Assembly: GCF_011742555.1 (NCBI RefSeq)
Contig: NZ_JAAQQR010000006.1
Span: forward strand, 62,001 to 126,000
Length of the DNA stretch: 64,000 nucleotides
Origin: Luteibacter jiangsuensis
Lineage (GTDB): Bacteria; Pseudomonadota; Gammaproteobacteria; Xanthomonadales; Rhodanobacteraceae
Direction of reading: 5' to 3'
In this document: one piece after another, positions 35,182-42,818 of the stretch
Layout: each line of letters opens with the position of its first letter
How positions within the stretch are numbered: the first letter of the stretch is position 1
Made by a program: the position numbers and the translations under genes
The notes under the pieces: model-generated
Seen by the model: only the letters and a program-made list of their open reading frames with translations
Database searches by the model: none
What the model was told of the DNA's origin: nothing

Positions 35182-35244
35182 AACTATATTTATAGTTGAC
35201 AGTTCGACGCCCCAGCACCTATATCTACTACTTCTATAGTAGAT
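35182..35244 (+). promoter_or_regulatory. Sigma-70 promoter flanked by two operator-like palindromes
   Basis: A consensus -35 TTGACA (35196-35201) is followed at 17-18 nt by CTATAT/TATATC (35219-35225) as -10. Palindrome 1, AACTATA-TT-TATAGTT (35182-35197), abuts the -35; palindrome 2, ATCTACTA-N6-TAGTAGAT (35223-35244), covers the -10/start site. This is the most AT-rich block for several kb and looks like a tightly repressed promoter. The second palindrome recalls CTAC/GTAG operators of BlaI/MecI-type repressors, but no such regulator gene is near. Confidence 0.65.
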
Positions 35245-35260
35245 AAGCGGGAGGCAATCC

Positions 35261-36787
35261 ATGCAGCGGACTCGAAAGCTCACTTCGCGCAGCGCGGCGG
35301 TCTTCGCCAGCGTGGTCGTCATCCCCGCCTTCGCAACTCAAGCCGCCTGCCCGACCCCGGCCGAATCCGCAGGCGGCCCCACGAACGCCCACACCCAATA
35401 CGTCGAAACCCACCTACTCCCGTCGGTTATCAAACCAGGCGAAAAACCGTCTACCCTGGCCGACCGCATGCGCGAGTCGGCCGTTCCCGGTATCAGCGTC
35501 GCCGTCATCCAAGGTGGCAAGCTGGCATGGGCGCGTGGCTGGGGTGTTCGCGATACCAGGAGCTGCAAGCCCGTCACGCCGGATACGGATTTCCAGGCCG
35601 CTTCCATCAGCAAGACGGTGACGGCCGTGCTGGCCTTGCGCACGGTCGAGCAAGGGAAGATCGGGTTGGATCGCAACATCAACGATGCGCTCAAGTCCTG
35701 GAAGCTGCCGGTCGATTCGCATCTGGCACCGCAAGGCGTGACGCTTCGCCAACTGCTGAGCCACACGGCTGGTCTCGGCGTCCACGGTTTCAACGGCTTT
35801 GCACCCGGAGACGCGCTTCCGACAGAAGCCCAGATGCTCGACGGGCTTCCGCCCAGCAAGGCCGGCCCGGTCCGCAGCATCCTTCCAGCAGGTGCGCAGT
35901 TCGAGTACTCCGGTGGCGGCTATCTGGTGACTGAACTCGCCCTCGCCGACGTCAGCGGCATTCCATTTGCTGATCTCGCCGAGCGCGAGGTGCTACGCCC
36001 TCTTGGCATGAAGCGCAGCAGCTTCGCGCAACCGCCCTCGCGGGCCGTCCTCGACAACGTGGCGTTCGGCCACAGCCACGGCGCGCCCATCCCCGGGAAC
36101 TACGAAGTGCTGCCACAACTGGCGCCGGGGGGCTTGTGGAGCACGCCTGCCGACCTCGCCCGCTTGCTGATCGACATTCAGGCATCGGCCGCGGGCAAGA
36201 AGGGACACCTGCTGTCGCCCGCCATGACACGCGACATGCTCACCCCCGTCAAGGACAACTGGGGTCTTGGCGTCGCCGTCTATCCGGATGGCCCGAAGCG
36301 CTTCGGCCATGACGGCGTCAACAATGGCTACCTGTCCTTCATGATCGCCGACGAAAAGGGCAACGGCATCGTTGTCATGGCCAACGGCGACGGGTCACGC
36401 CAGCTCATGGACGAAGTGACTCGCGCCATCGCCACCGACTATGGCTGGACCGGCATGGCACCCGCGGCCATGGAAGAAAAAACGCTGTCGATGAGCGAGC
36501 TTTCCAAGGCCGCCGGGCATTTCAAGGGCGGCGGCCTGGACCTCAACCTCGAAGTGAAACCGGACGGGTTGTACGCACTACTGGTCGGGGCCCCACCTTC
36601 CTATGCCGAACGCCTGATCCCGCTCTCGCCCAGGCGCTTCCGCTCCATGTCATTGAGCACGACCGTGGAATTCGCGCCGGACTTCTCTTTCTTCACCATG
36701 ATCGAAGGTGCGCCGCCTATGAAGCTGGTTCGCGTCGTGGATAAGGTGCCGGCGACGATGAAGTCAGGTCCCAACATCCGAAAGTAA
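35261..36787 (+). CDS. Secreted serine hydrolase, class C beta-lactamase family
   Basis: 508 residues. Signal peptide AVFASVVVIPAFATQA; class C/DD-peptidase fold about residues 60-400 with SISK (Ser-x-x-Lys, near 118), Tyr motif YSG (FEYSGGGYL, near 215) and GHDG (FGHDGVNNGY) in place of KTG. A C-terminal beta domain (about 405-500) follows. Could be an esterase, D-amino peptidase or lactamase-like enzyme; substrate not predictable. A GGGAGG ribosome site precedes ATG 35261. Preceded by the palindrome-flanked promoter. Confidence 0.88.
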   Translation: MQRTRKLTSRSAAVFASVVVIPAFATQAACPTPAESAGGPTNAHTQYVETHLLPSVIKPGEKPSTLADRMRESAVPGISVAVIQGGKLAWARGWGVRDTRSCKPVTPDTDFQAASISKTVTAVLALRTVEQGKIGLDRNINDALKSWKLPVDSHLAPQGVTLRQLLSHTAGLGVHGFNGFAPGDALPTEAQMLDGLPPSKAGPVRSILPAGAQFEYSGGGYLVTELALADVSGIPFADLAEREVLRPLGMKRSSFAQPPSRAVLDNVAFGHSHGAPIPGNYEVLPQLAPGGLWSTPADLARLLIDIQASAAGKKGHLLSPAMTRDMLTPVKDNWGLGVAVYPDGPKRFGHDGVNNGYLSFMIADEKGNGIVVMANGDGSRQLMDEVTRAIATDYGWTGMAPAAMEEKTLSMSELSKAAGHFKGGGLDLNLEVKPDGLYALLVGAPPSYAERLIPLSPRRFRSMSLSTTVEFAPDFSFFTMIEGAPPMKLVRVVDKVPATMKSGPNIRK

Positions 36788-36805
36788 AAGTGCCTCGAAT
36801 GCAGA

Positions 36806-37687
36806 TCAATTCGGACACAGCGCGATCGAGCGGGAACGCTGATCTATCGCAAGAACGGAAGAAGACAGCGCGTGCGCGCCAATGAGAATCTCAGGAAAGC
36901 GTTCCGAGACCTTGGCGTCCACGTCGAACCAACGCATAGCGCCTGCTTTCACCGGGCCCGGCACGACGCCTTTGGATGTCTCGATCTTGCCGTTGGTAAG
37001 CTGGCCCGATGCCGCCTTTTCCAACGATGAACCCGACACCTCGGGCCACAGGCGCGCCGGAACTACCATGGCGACGTTGGCGCCGGAATCGAGGTTGGCT
37101 TCGAAGGACTTGTCGCCAATGGTTATCGGCACCCGAAATGCGCGCTCGTACGGCAGGACACCCTTGTCGTTGCGGGAAAGGCCACTGGACTTGCTGAAAG
37201 AAAGTTTCCTGGCGCCATAGTCGATGACGAGCAATCCATCGGCGAAGAACGCCCTCCCGAGAATGCCATCGAAGGCCGCCTCGCCGCTCACATGCTTGCG
37301 GTAGTCGCGGGTGATAAGGCTCAGGTCCTTGCGCTCGATCGATCCGACGGACAAGGACTCGACAGCCGTCGTCTCGACCTCGGCGGTGGCCACCCCGTCC
37401 GACGTTGCGGCCGTGCCGCTGGATTCCAGGCCTAGCTTCGGAAGAAGACTCGCATCGAGCCGGCCGACGCCACTTGCACCCGTATCCACGGCAAACCGGA
37501 AGGGACCTTTACCGTTGACCTTCGCCTGGACGTAGATGCGACCGTCAACCACCGAGAAGGGAACGGCAATTGCGCGGGCATCCGGTGCGCGTACCACGGA
37601 GCAAGCGTCCTTTCCCCGCACGGGGGCGCTGGCGAAGGCGGTCATCGCCAGGCAAGCCACCAAGGTCATGGGCCATGAGCTCGTCAT
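36806..37687 (-). CDS. Periplasmic retropepsin-like aspartyl protease
   Basis: 293 residues from ATG 37687, with a Sec signal (LVACLAMTAFASAPVRG). Two aspartyl-protease half sites: FAVDTGASG (about residue 66) and EANLDSGANVAM (about 205), a pepsin-like internal duplication in one chain (gag-asp family). FDGILGRAFFADGLLVIDY is another typical block. Substrate unknown. Convergent with the serine hydrolase. An in-frame extension to 37780 is possible but the signal peptide supports 37687. Confidence 0.82.
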   Translation of the reverse strand: MTSSWPMTLVACLAMTAFASAPVRGKDACSVVRAPDARAIAVPFSVVDGRIYVQAKVNGKGPFRFAVDTGASGVGRLDASLLPKLGLESSGTAATSDGVATAEVETTAVESLSVGSIERKDLSLITRDYRKHVSGEAAFDGILGRAFFADGLLVIDYGARKLSFSKSSGLSRNDKGVLPYERAFRVPITIGDKSFEANLDSGANVAMVVPARLWPEVSGSSLEKAASGQLTNGKIETSKGVVPGPVKAGAMRWFDVDAKVSERFPEILIGAHALSSSVLAIDQRSRSIALCPN

Positions 37688-37839
37688 TTCATCGTTCTCC
37701 CCCGGTTGAAGGTCGAACGTAACCCACCTCGGCGGTACCTTCGACCCAACGGATGGCAGGAACGCACCGAGGCGTAACAATGCGCGTAACCCATGGCGAG
37801 CGCGATGCAGTCATGATCGGTCCCCATTCGGGTGGACGA

Positions 37840-38133
37840 TCAGCTTGACCACAAAAGGGGCGAGTTAGCAGCTTCCAGTTCGAGCGCGAGATTCAGGATG
37901 GCTGCCGTGTAGCCAGCCCGGGGGGATCCGCCTGGCGGTCCCAGATACTCGAACAGCGCCGCTGCCGCAGCAGCGATCCCAGCGAAGCCCAACGCATCTG
38001 CGCGTGTCGCCACGGCACCGGCACGGAATCGTGCCTCTTCGAAATCCTGCCCAAGCGCCGCGTCGGTGGCCGCTGCGGCCTCACGCGTGACGCCGTCAAG
38101 ACAGTTGTCCACGCAATCCATCATCGCTCTCAT
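37840..38133 (-). CDS. Small helical protein of unknown function (Hpt-like in appearance)
   Basis: 97 residues, start at 38133 or at the Met three codons on. Almost wholly helical and alanine-rich (GAVATRADALGFAGIAAAAAALFEYLG). The pattern of paired small residues then LFEYLG recalls histidine phosphotransfer bundles but no H-x-LKG motif is present, so this is only a resemblance. Divergent from the gene at 38204. Coding potential is moderate. Confidence 0.55.
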   Translation of the reverse strand: MRAMMDCVDNCLDGVTREAAAATDAALGQDFEEARFRAGAVATRADALGFAGIAAAAAALFEYLGPPGGSPRAGYTAAILNLALELEAANSPLLWSS

Positions 38134-38203
38134 CCCGTGGATGTTAACGCCCCCGCGGGCGGTCGCCTACCGCATCCAAAGCACTGGAAATTTCGTATGA
38201 CAG

Positions 38204-38551
38204 ATGGGTTCTCCGTTCCTGCACATGGGGTTGCCGCCAATGTCGGATCTTGAAAGCAATAGCTCGCACCTCGATCACATTTTCCCGCCGGATGACGTAG
38301 TCACGGGCGCGCTCGATCAGGTTGAACGTGCGGTCTGCGGCGGCGAGTTCGCCGCGGCCTCCACGGGACTTGTCATCGTGGCCGGCCTGGCCATGGCCCT
38401 GAACAACCTTCCGGCCGCAGGCAAGGCATATCGCCTCAAGTATCTTCTGGAGGCGTGGCCGGATCGCAAGGCCGATATCGATTACCTCCTCGCGGAGTTG
38501 AGGCTCGATCTTGGGTCACGGGTGAAGCCCGTGCCCTTTCCGGGTTCATAG
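38204..38551 (+). CDS. Small helical protein of unknown function
   Basis: 115 residues if started at 38204; ATG 38240 (MSDLESNSSHLDH) gives 103 and may be the true start, as neither has a clear ribosome site. Helix-rich, with GEFAAASTGLVIVAGLAMALNNLPAAGKAYRLKYLLEAW. General shape (Ala-rich double helix ending in a Leu-Leu-Glu) resembles the divergent neighbour at 37840-38133, so the two may work together. Not recognised. Confidence 0.5.
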   Translation: MGSPFLHMGLPPMSDLESNSSHLDHIFPPDDVVTGALDQVERAVCGGEFAAASTGLVIVAGLAMALNNLPAAGKAYRLKYLLEAWPDRKADIDYLLAELRLDLGSRVKPVPFPGS

Positions 38552-38675
38552 CACTTTCGGGAGCAACAGACATACGCAGCGCATGCGCATGTCACAGACG
38601 CCCTCGCTCAATCGTCTAGGTGACGTACGCCTGGCACCGTGCCGGGCGCCAACGTCCCCACCGAGGAGTCTCTTC

Positions 38676-39131
38676 ATGAATCGCGCAAACTGGTTTACTG
38701 CTTCCCCCGAAGGCGCCAAGGCCATCGGGGCGCTGCATCACTTCGTGACGACGGGAACGGCGCTGCCGCCCAAGCTGATTCACCTGGTGTTCCTGCGCGT
38801 GTCGCAGATCAACGGATGCGCACACTGCATCGATATCCACACCCGCGATCTCATCAAGGCCGGCATGTCGATCGATACCGTGGTACTAGTGCCGGTGTGG
38901 CATGAGGCGGCTTATCTCTTTTCGGACCAGGAGCGCGCTGCCCTGGCCTGGGCCGAGGAGGTCACGCGCGTCAGTGAAACGCATGCCTCCGACGAGGCGT
39001 ACGCAGCGGCCGCTGCGGCTTTCACGGAGAAGGACCTCGTCGACCTCACGCTGACCATCGCGGCCATGAATGCCATCAACCGCATGGGCATCAGCTTCCG
39101 TTTGAAGCCTCGCGCCAAGCCCGACGCCTGA
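38676..39131 (+). CDS. Carboxymuconolactone decarboxylase/AhpD-like protein
   Basis: 151 residues. The AhpD-type redox motif is NGCAHCIDIHTRDL (C-x-x-C, then His four residues on; near residues 47-56). All-helical CMD fold. Such proteins act as peroxidatic or alkylhydroperoxide-linked disulfide reductases. ATG 38676 follows GAGGAG at about 10 nt; the 31-codon longer frame has no better start. Single gene. Confidence 0.9.
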   Translation: MNRANWFTASPEGAKAIGALHHFVTTGTALPPKLIHLVFLRVSQINGCAHCIDIHTRDLIKAGMSIDTVVLVPVWHEAAYLFSDQERAALAWAEEVTRVSETHASDEAYAAAAAAFTEKDLVDLTLTIAAMNAINRMGISFRLKPRAKPDA

Positions 39132-39199
39132 CGGATGCGTGCGTGACGTCCACGCACTACACAACACACCAGCTCACCGTCCGATGCCGGCTTCCCAAT

Positions 39200-39228
39200 A
39201 AAAAGGCCGCCTGCGGTAGCAGGCGGCA
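39200..39228 (-). terminator. Terminator of the TonB receptor gene
   Basis: On the minus strand GCCGCCTGC pairs with GCAGGCGGC around a 4-nt loop, then TTTTTATT. Lies about 60 nt after the receptor stop. Confidence 0.85.
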
Positions 39229-39285
39229 CTGGGGAAACACGCGATGACCCTCACGGGACATTTCTAGTTATGGGCGAAGCGTCGC

Positions 39286-42200
39286 TTAGAAGTCGTACGT
39301 CGCCGTCAGGCGGGCGTAGCGCGGGTTCTGGAAGTACTGACCGAGACCGTAGTTGTTGAGCACGGTCTGCGGCAGCGCTTCATACGTCGCGTAGCTGTTG
39401 AGCGGCTTACGCTCGTTGGTGACATTGAAGACCGACAGGCCGAAGGCGAGCTTGCCTTCGAAGTACGACGGACGGTAGGTCACCGCGAGGTCGAGCTGGC
39501 GGTACCAGGGATTGCGCTTGTCGCCCGGGTGCGACGGCATACCGTTGCAGTTGTGGTACGACGAGCCGTAACCGATCGGATCCGGATCCGCCTCGCCGTC
39601 CTCGAAGCCCAGGCACGACTTCGGCGCGCCGGAGGCAAGACGGAGGTTACCCGAGACCAGCCATTCGTCCGTGATCTGGTAGGCACCGTAAGCCTTGATC
39701 TGGTGCGTACGGTCATTGGCCAGGAGACCATTGGCATAACGCATCAGCTCGGCGGAATCCCAATCCTGCGTCTTCGAGATGTCCGTCTGGCCGATATCCG
39801 ACTTCGTCTGGCCTTCCGTGTTGCCGTAGGAACGCGAGAACGTGTAGTCGAGGCGCCCCTGCCACTTGCCGTCGAACGGATGTTCCAGGTAGAGGTCCAG
39901 CGCGTAATAGGAACGCTTGGCCTTCTGTGTGAAGCCCCAGTCTTCCTGGTTCATCTTCACGTCGGTGCGGCCGGAGCCATCGACGTTGGCCAGGCTGAAC
40001 GTATTGGTGTCGCCCGGATTGAAGATGACGCAGTTCGGGATGACCACGGAATCCGGGTCGAGACCCTCGCGGGTCATCTTGTCGGCGATCTTGCCCGTAT
40101 CGCAGACGTCGTCGATCGCCGTACGCAGCTTGCGTACCGTGACCTTGGCGCCGGTGACCCAGTCGGAACCCAGGGTCTTGTCGAAGCCCAGGATCGCTTC
40201 ATCCTGGTACTGGGACTTCAGGTCGCGCGCCGCGACCGACTGGGCGTCGATCGGCTGGCCAAACTCGCCGTCCGGCGACACGAGGCCACCCAGCTGGGTA
40301 AGACCGGTCGGGCGGCCATTCTGGTCGATACCGGTGTAGTTGAAATACTCGTACGTATAGGTCGACGACGAAGCACCACGCACTGCGACGTTGTTCGGCA
40401 ACGCCAGGTAATAGCGGCCGAGGTTGCCGTAGATCTTCAGCGATGAGTCGCCGAACACATCCCACGACGCACCGAGGCGGGGTGCCCACTGTGCCTGGTT
40501 GTTGACGTACGGCTTGTTCTTGTCGTTGAAGTTCTTGAAGCCGTCGTTACGCAAGCCGATGCTCAACAGAACCTTGTCGTTGACCTGCCAGCGATCCTCG
40601 AGGTACTGCGCGCGCTGGTCGAGCGACATGTTCGTCACGCTCGAGAAGACTACACGGCGCACGTAATAGCCGTCGCCGCCCGGCGCACCGATACCCTGCC
40701 CCACACTGATGGGAGTGCCCGGATTGGCGGAGTGGAAGTAACGCCAGTAATACCCCGGGCCGCTCGTCAACGTACCTTCGTCGATACCCTTGTAATGCAT
40801 GTTGTCGATACCACCGGCGAGGTGGTGATCGCCCAGCTGCCATTCGAGGTCGAGGCGGAGACCGTGGGTACGGCTACCCGCGCGCGGATCCTGGGTGGTC
40901 TGCGACGAGTTCAGGTTCGTGATGGGGGTGCCGCCGTTGAGCGCGGGATTCTGCAGCGCCGGGTTGTAGATGTACGGCTGCTGGTCGATGTCCGGTGTCG
41001 GGTTTTGCAGGTAATCGTCCGTCCACCCCTTCGCATAGGTCGCCGTGAGCGTGACGTCATCGGTGATGTAGGACGTGTACTTGGCGATCGCATACTTCGA
41101 CGTGATCTTCGATGTATCCGCATCCGCGCCGGTACGACCCGTGCTGGTACGGGTATCGTAATCGTAGCCGGTGTAGTAGCCGCGCTGCTCGTCGGTCGAG
41201 TGGATCCCCGTCAACTCGAGGATGTTGCTGTCGTTGATGTTCCAGTCGATCTTCGCGTAGATCTTCGGCAGGTTGTACGTATAGTGGTTGTTCGCGACCG
41301 GGTTGGCCTCGACATTCGAGGTGCTGGTGCCTTCCGACTTTTCGGCCTCGGCCGCGACGAAGAAGAACAGCTTGTCCTTGATGAGCGGACCGCCGACGTA
41401 GGCGCTGTAGGTCTGCGTCCACTTGGTATTGTCTTCACCGTTGCGGTAGATGGCGCCTACCTTGCTGGTGTCCTGGTAGCCGTAGCCGGCCGGCAGAGGA
41501 CGGCTGCCGTAATAGACGCTGCCCGGATTGGACGCGGCGAACTTCGGCTCCCAGAGAATCTGCGCTCCGAAATGCCACTCGTTGGTACCGCGCTTGCCGA
41601 CCTGCGAAATCACGCCACCGTCGGAACGGCCGTACTTGGCCGAATAGCCGCCGGTATAGACTTCCTGCTGGTCGATCGCACCGTACGGCAGGCCGACGCC
41701 GCCGAGGGCCTTGTAAGGATCGGTCGTGTTGTAGCCGTTGATGTAGTACGCATTCTCCGAGGCACCGGAACCACCGAACGACACCGTGCGGAAGCGGCCA
41801 TTGCCGAGCGTGCTCTGGCCGGCGACGGCGCCTGGGGCGAGCAGCGCGATGGCTTCCGCGTTACGACCCAACGGCAAACGAGCCAGTGTCTGGGCAGACA
41901 CGACGGTGCGCGAATCGACCGTCGAGGTATCGATGGGAGGCAAGGTATTGGCGGAGACGGTGACGGATTCCAGCGACTGCGCATTCGCTGCAGTCGCGGC
42001 GCTCGCAAACGAGACGTCCGAGGCGCCACCCACCTTGATCTGGATGTTCTTGCGCGAATCCACCACCGCACCGTCGCGTTTCAGGCTGACGGTGTAATTG
42101 CCCAGCGGCAGGTTGCCGACACGGTAACGGCCATCCGCATCGACCGGCACATCGCGCGTAAAACCGCTGTCGCTCGTCACGGTGACGGATTCGCCCGCCG

Positions 42201-42339
42201 CGGCCGGCGCCTGACCGAAGATGGAACCCGTTGTTGCCTGCGCAAAAACCGTGCAGGTAGCCCCCATGCCCAGTGCCAGCGCGACAGCCAGCACCGACGG
42301 CCGCACGATCGTGCGCCGCTCGCTTCTAAAGAATTCCAT
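39286..42339 (-). CDS. TonB-dependent receptor, Oar-like, with carboxypeptidase regulatory-like N-domain
   Basis: 1,017 residues. Signal peptide (LAVALALGMGATCTVFAQA), a CarboxypepD_reg-like beta sandwich (ATTGSIFGQAPAAAGESVTVTSDSG, about 30-110), plug (LPPIDTSTVDSRTVVSAQTLARLPLGRNAEAIALLAPG, about 125-240) and a large barrel ending in RLTATYDF with a terminal Phe. Oar-type receptors are common in Xanthomonadales; the ligand is unknown. ATG 42339 with GGGGGAGAG upstream is preferred to the TTG at 42351. Monocistronic; terminator at 39200-39228. Confidence 0.92.
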   Translation of the reverse strand: MEFFRSERRTIVRPSVLAVALALGMGATCTVFAQATTGSIFGQAPAAAGESVTVTSDSGFTRDVPVDADGRYRVGNLPLGNYTVSLKRDGAVVDSRKNIQIKVGGASDVSFASAATAANAQSLESVTVSANTLPPIDTSTVDSRTVVSAQTLARLPLGRNAEAIALLAPGAVAGQSTLGNGRFRTVSFGGSGASENAYYINGYNTTDPYKALGGVGLPYGAIDQQEVYTGGYSAKYGRSDGGVISQVGKRGTNEWHFGAQILWEPKFAASNPGSVYYGSRPLPAGYGYQDTSKVGAIYRNGEDNTKWTQTYSAYVGGPLIKDKLFFFVAAEAEKSEGTSTSNVEANPVANNHYTYNLPKIYAKIDWNINDSNILELTGIHSTDEQRGYYTGYDYDTRTSTGRTGADADTSKITSKYAIAKYTSYITDDVTLTATYAKGWTDDYLQNPTPDIDQQPYIYNPALQNPALNGGTPITNLNSSQTTQDPRAGSRTHGLRLDLEWQLGDHHLAGGIDNMHYKGIDEGTLTSGPGYYWRYFHSANPGTPISVGQGIGAPGGDGYYVRRVVFSSVTNMSLDQRAQYLEDRWQVNDKVLLSIGLRNDGFKNFNDKNKPYVNNQAQWAPRLGASWDVFGDSSLKIYGNLGRYYLALPNNVAVRGASSSTYTYEYFNYTGIDQNGRPTGLTQLGGLVSPDGEFGQPIDAQSVAARDLKSQYQDEAILGFDKTLGSDWVTGAKVTVRKLRTAIDDVCDTGKIADKMTREGLDPDSVVIPNCVIFNPGDTNTFSLANVDGSGRTDVKMNQEDWGFTQKAKRSYYALDLYLEHPFDGKWQGRLDYTFSRSYGNTEGQTKSDIGQTDISKTQDWDSAELMRYANGLLANDRTHQIKAYGAYQITDEWLVSGNLRLASGAPKSCLGFEDGEADPDPIGYGSSYHNCNGMPSHPGDKRNPWYRQLDLAVTYRPSYFEGKLAFGLSVFNVTNERKPLNSYATYEALPQTVLNNYGLGQYFQNPRYARLTATYDF

Positions 42340-42608
42340 GCTCTCCCCCAAAGGAAAGTGATTCGAAATGAAAAAGTTGGGTTACACCCGCGTTTCAGGC
42401 GATACCGTCAGTGCGACGCAACTGCTTCCCCAAGCAACGATGTCTCATCGCGCCGAACAGAGGTATCGGTTAACCAAGCAAACTATTCGGACGTCCAAAT
42501 CGTTTGCGGGCCGAGGGCGAGACTAGGCGTCCATATGATGACAAGTCAATAGATTTCAGAAGTAATTTTTAACGTCGGCAATAACTTGCGAAATCGCATG
42601 GTGGGCGA

Positions 42609-42731
42609 TCACACACGACGCAAAATCCTACGCGCATTGCGCAAGTCGGCGCGGGTGCCCTGGCGACAGGCCGGGCGCACCATGCTCTTTGCGCTGCGCC
42701 AGGAGCTACCGCGGATCGCGCGGCTCTCGTA
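42609..42731 (-). pseudogene. Degenerate duplicate of a SUMF1-domain gene 3' end
   Basis: Translation on the minus strand gives SRAIRGSSWRSAKSMVRPACRQGTRADLRNAR, clearly the same as CARRVIRGGSWGSAPNMVRSAYRQGASADLRNAR at the end of the intact gene starting at 42819. DNA identity is obvious over about 110 bp. A 2-base deletion (ACGCGCATTG against ACGCGCGCATTG) shifts the frame near the end, giving an early TGA (42611-42609). No reading frame continues upstream, so only the 3' tail remains. Left by tandem duplication followed by deletion, or a remnant of a second gene. Confidence 0.8.
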
Positions 42732-42818
42732 CGTGGTCGAAAAACCGGCAGCCGTCGGTGCGGTCACGCCACGCACCCCGGAAATACGCGATGAACCGAG
42801 AGTAAGGGCTGCGACCCG

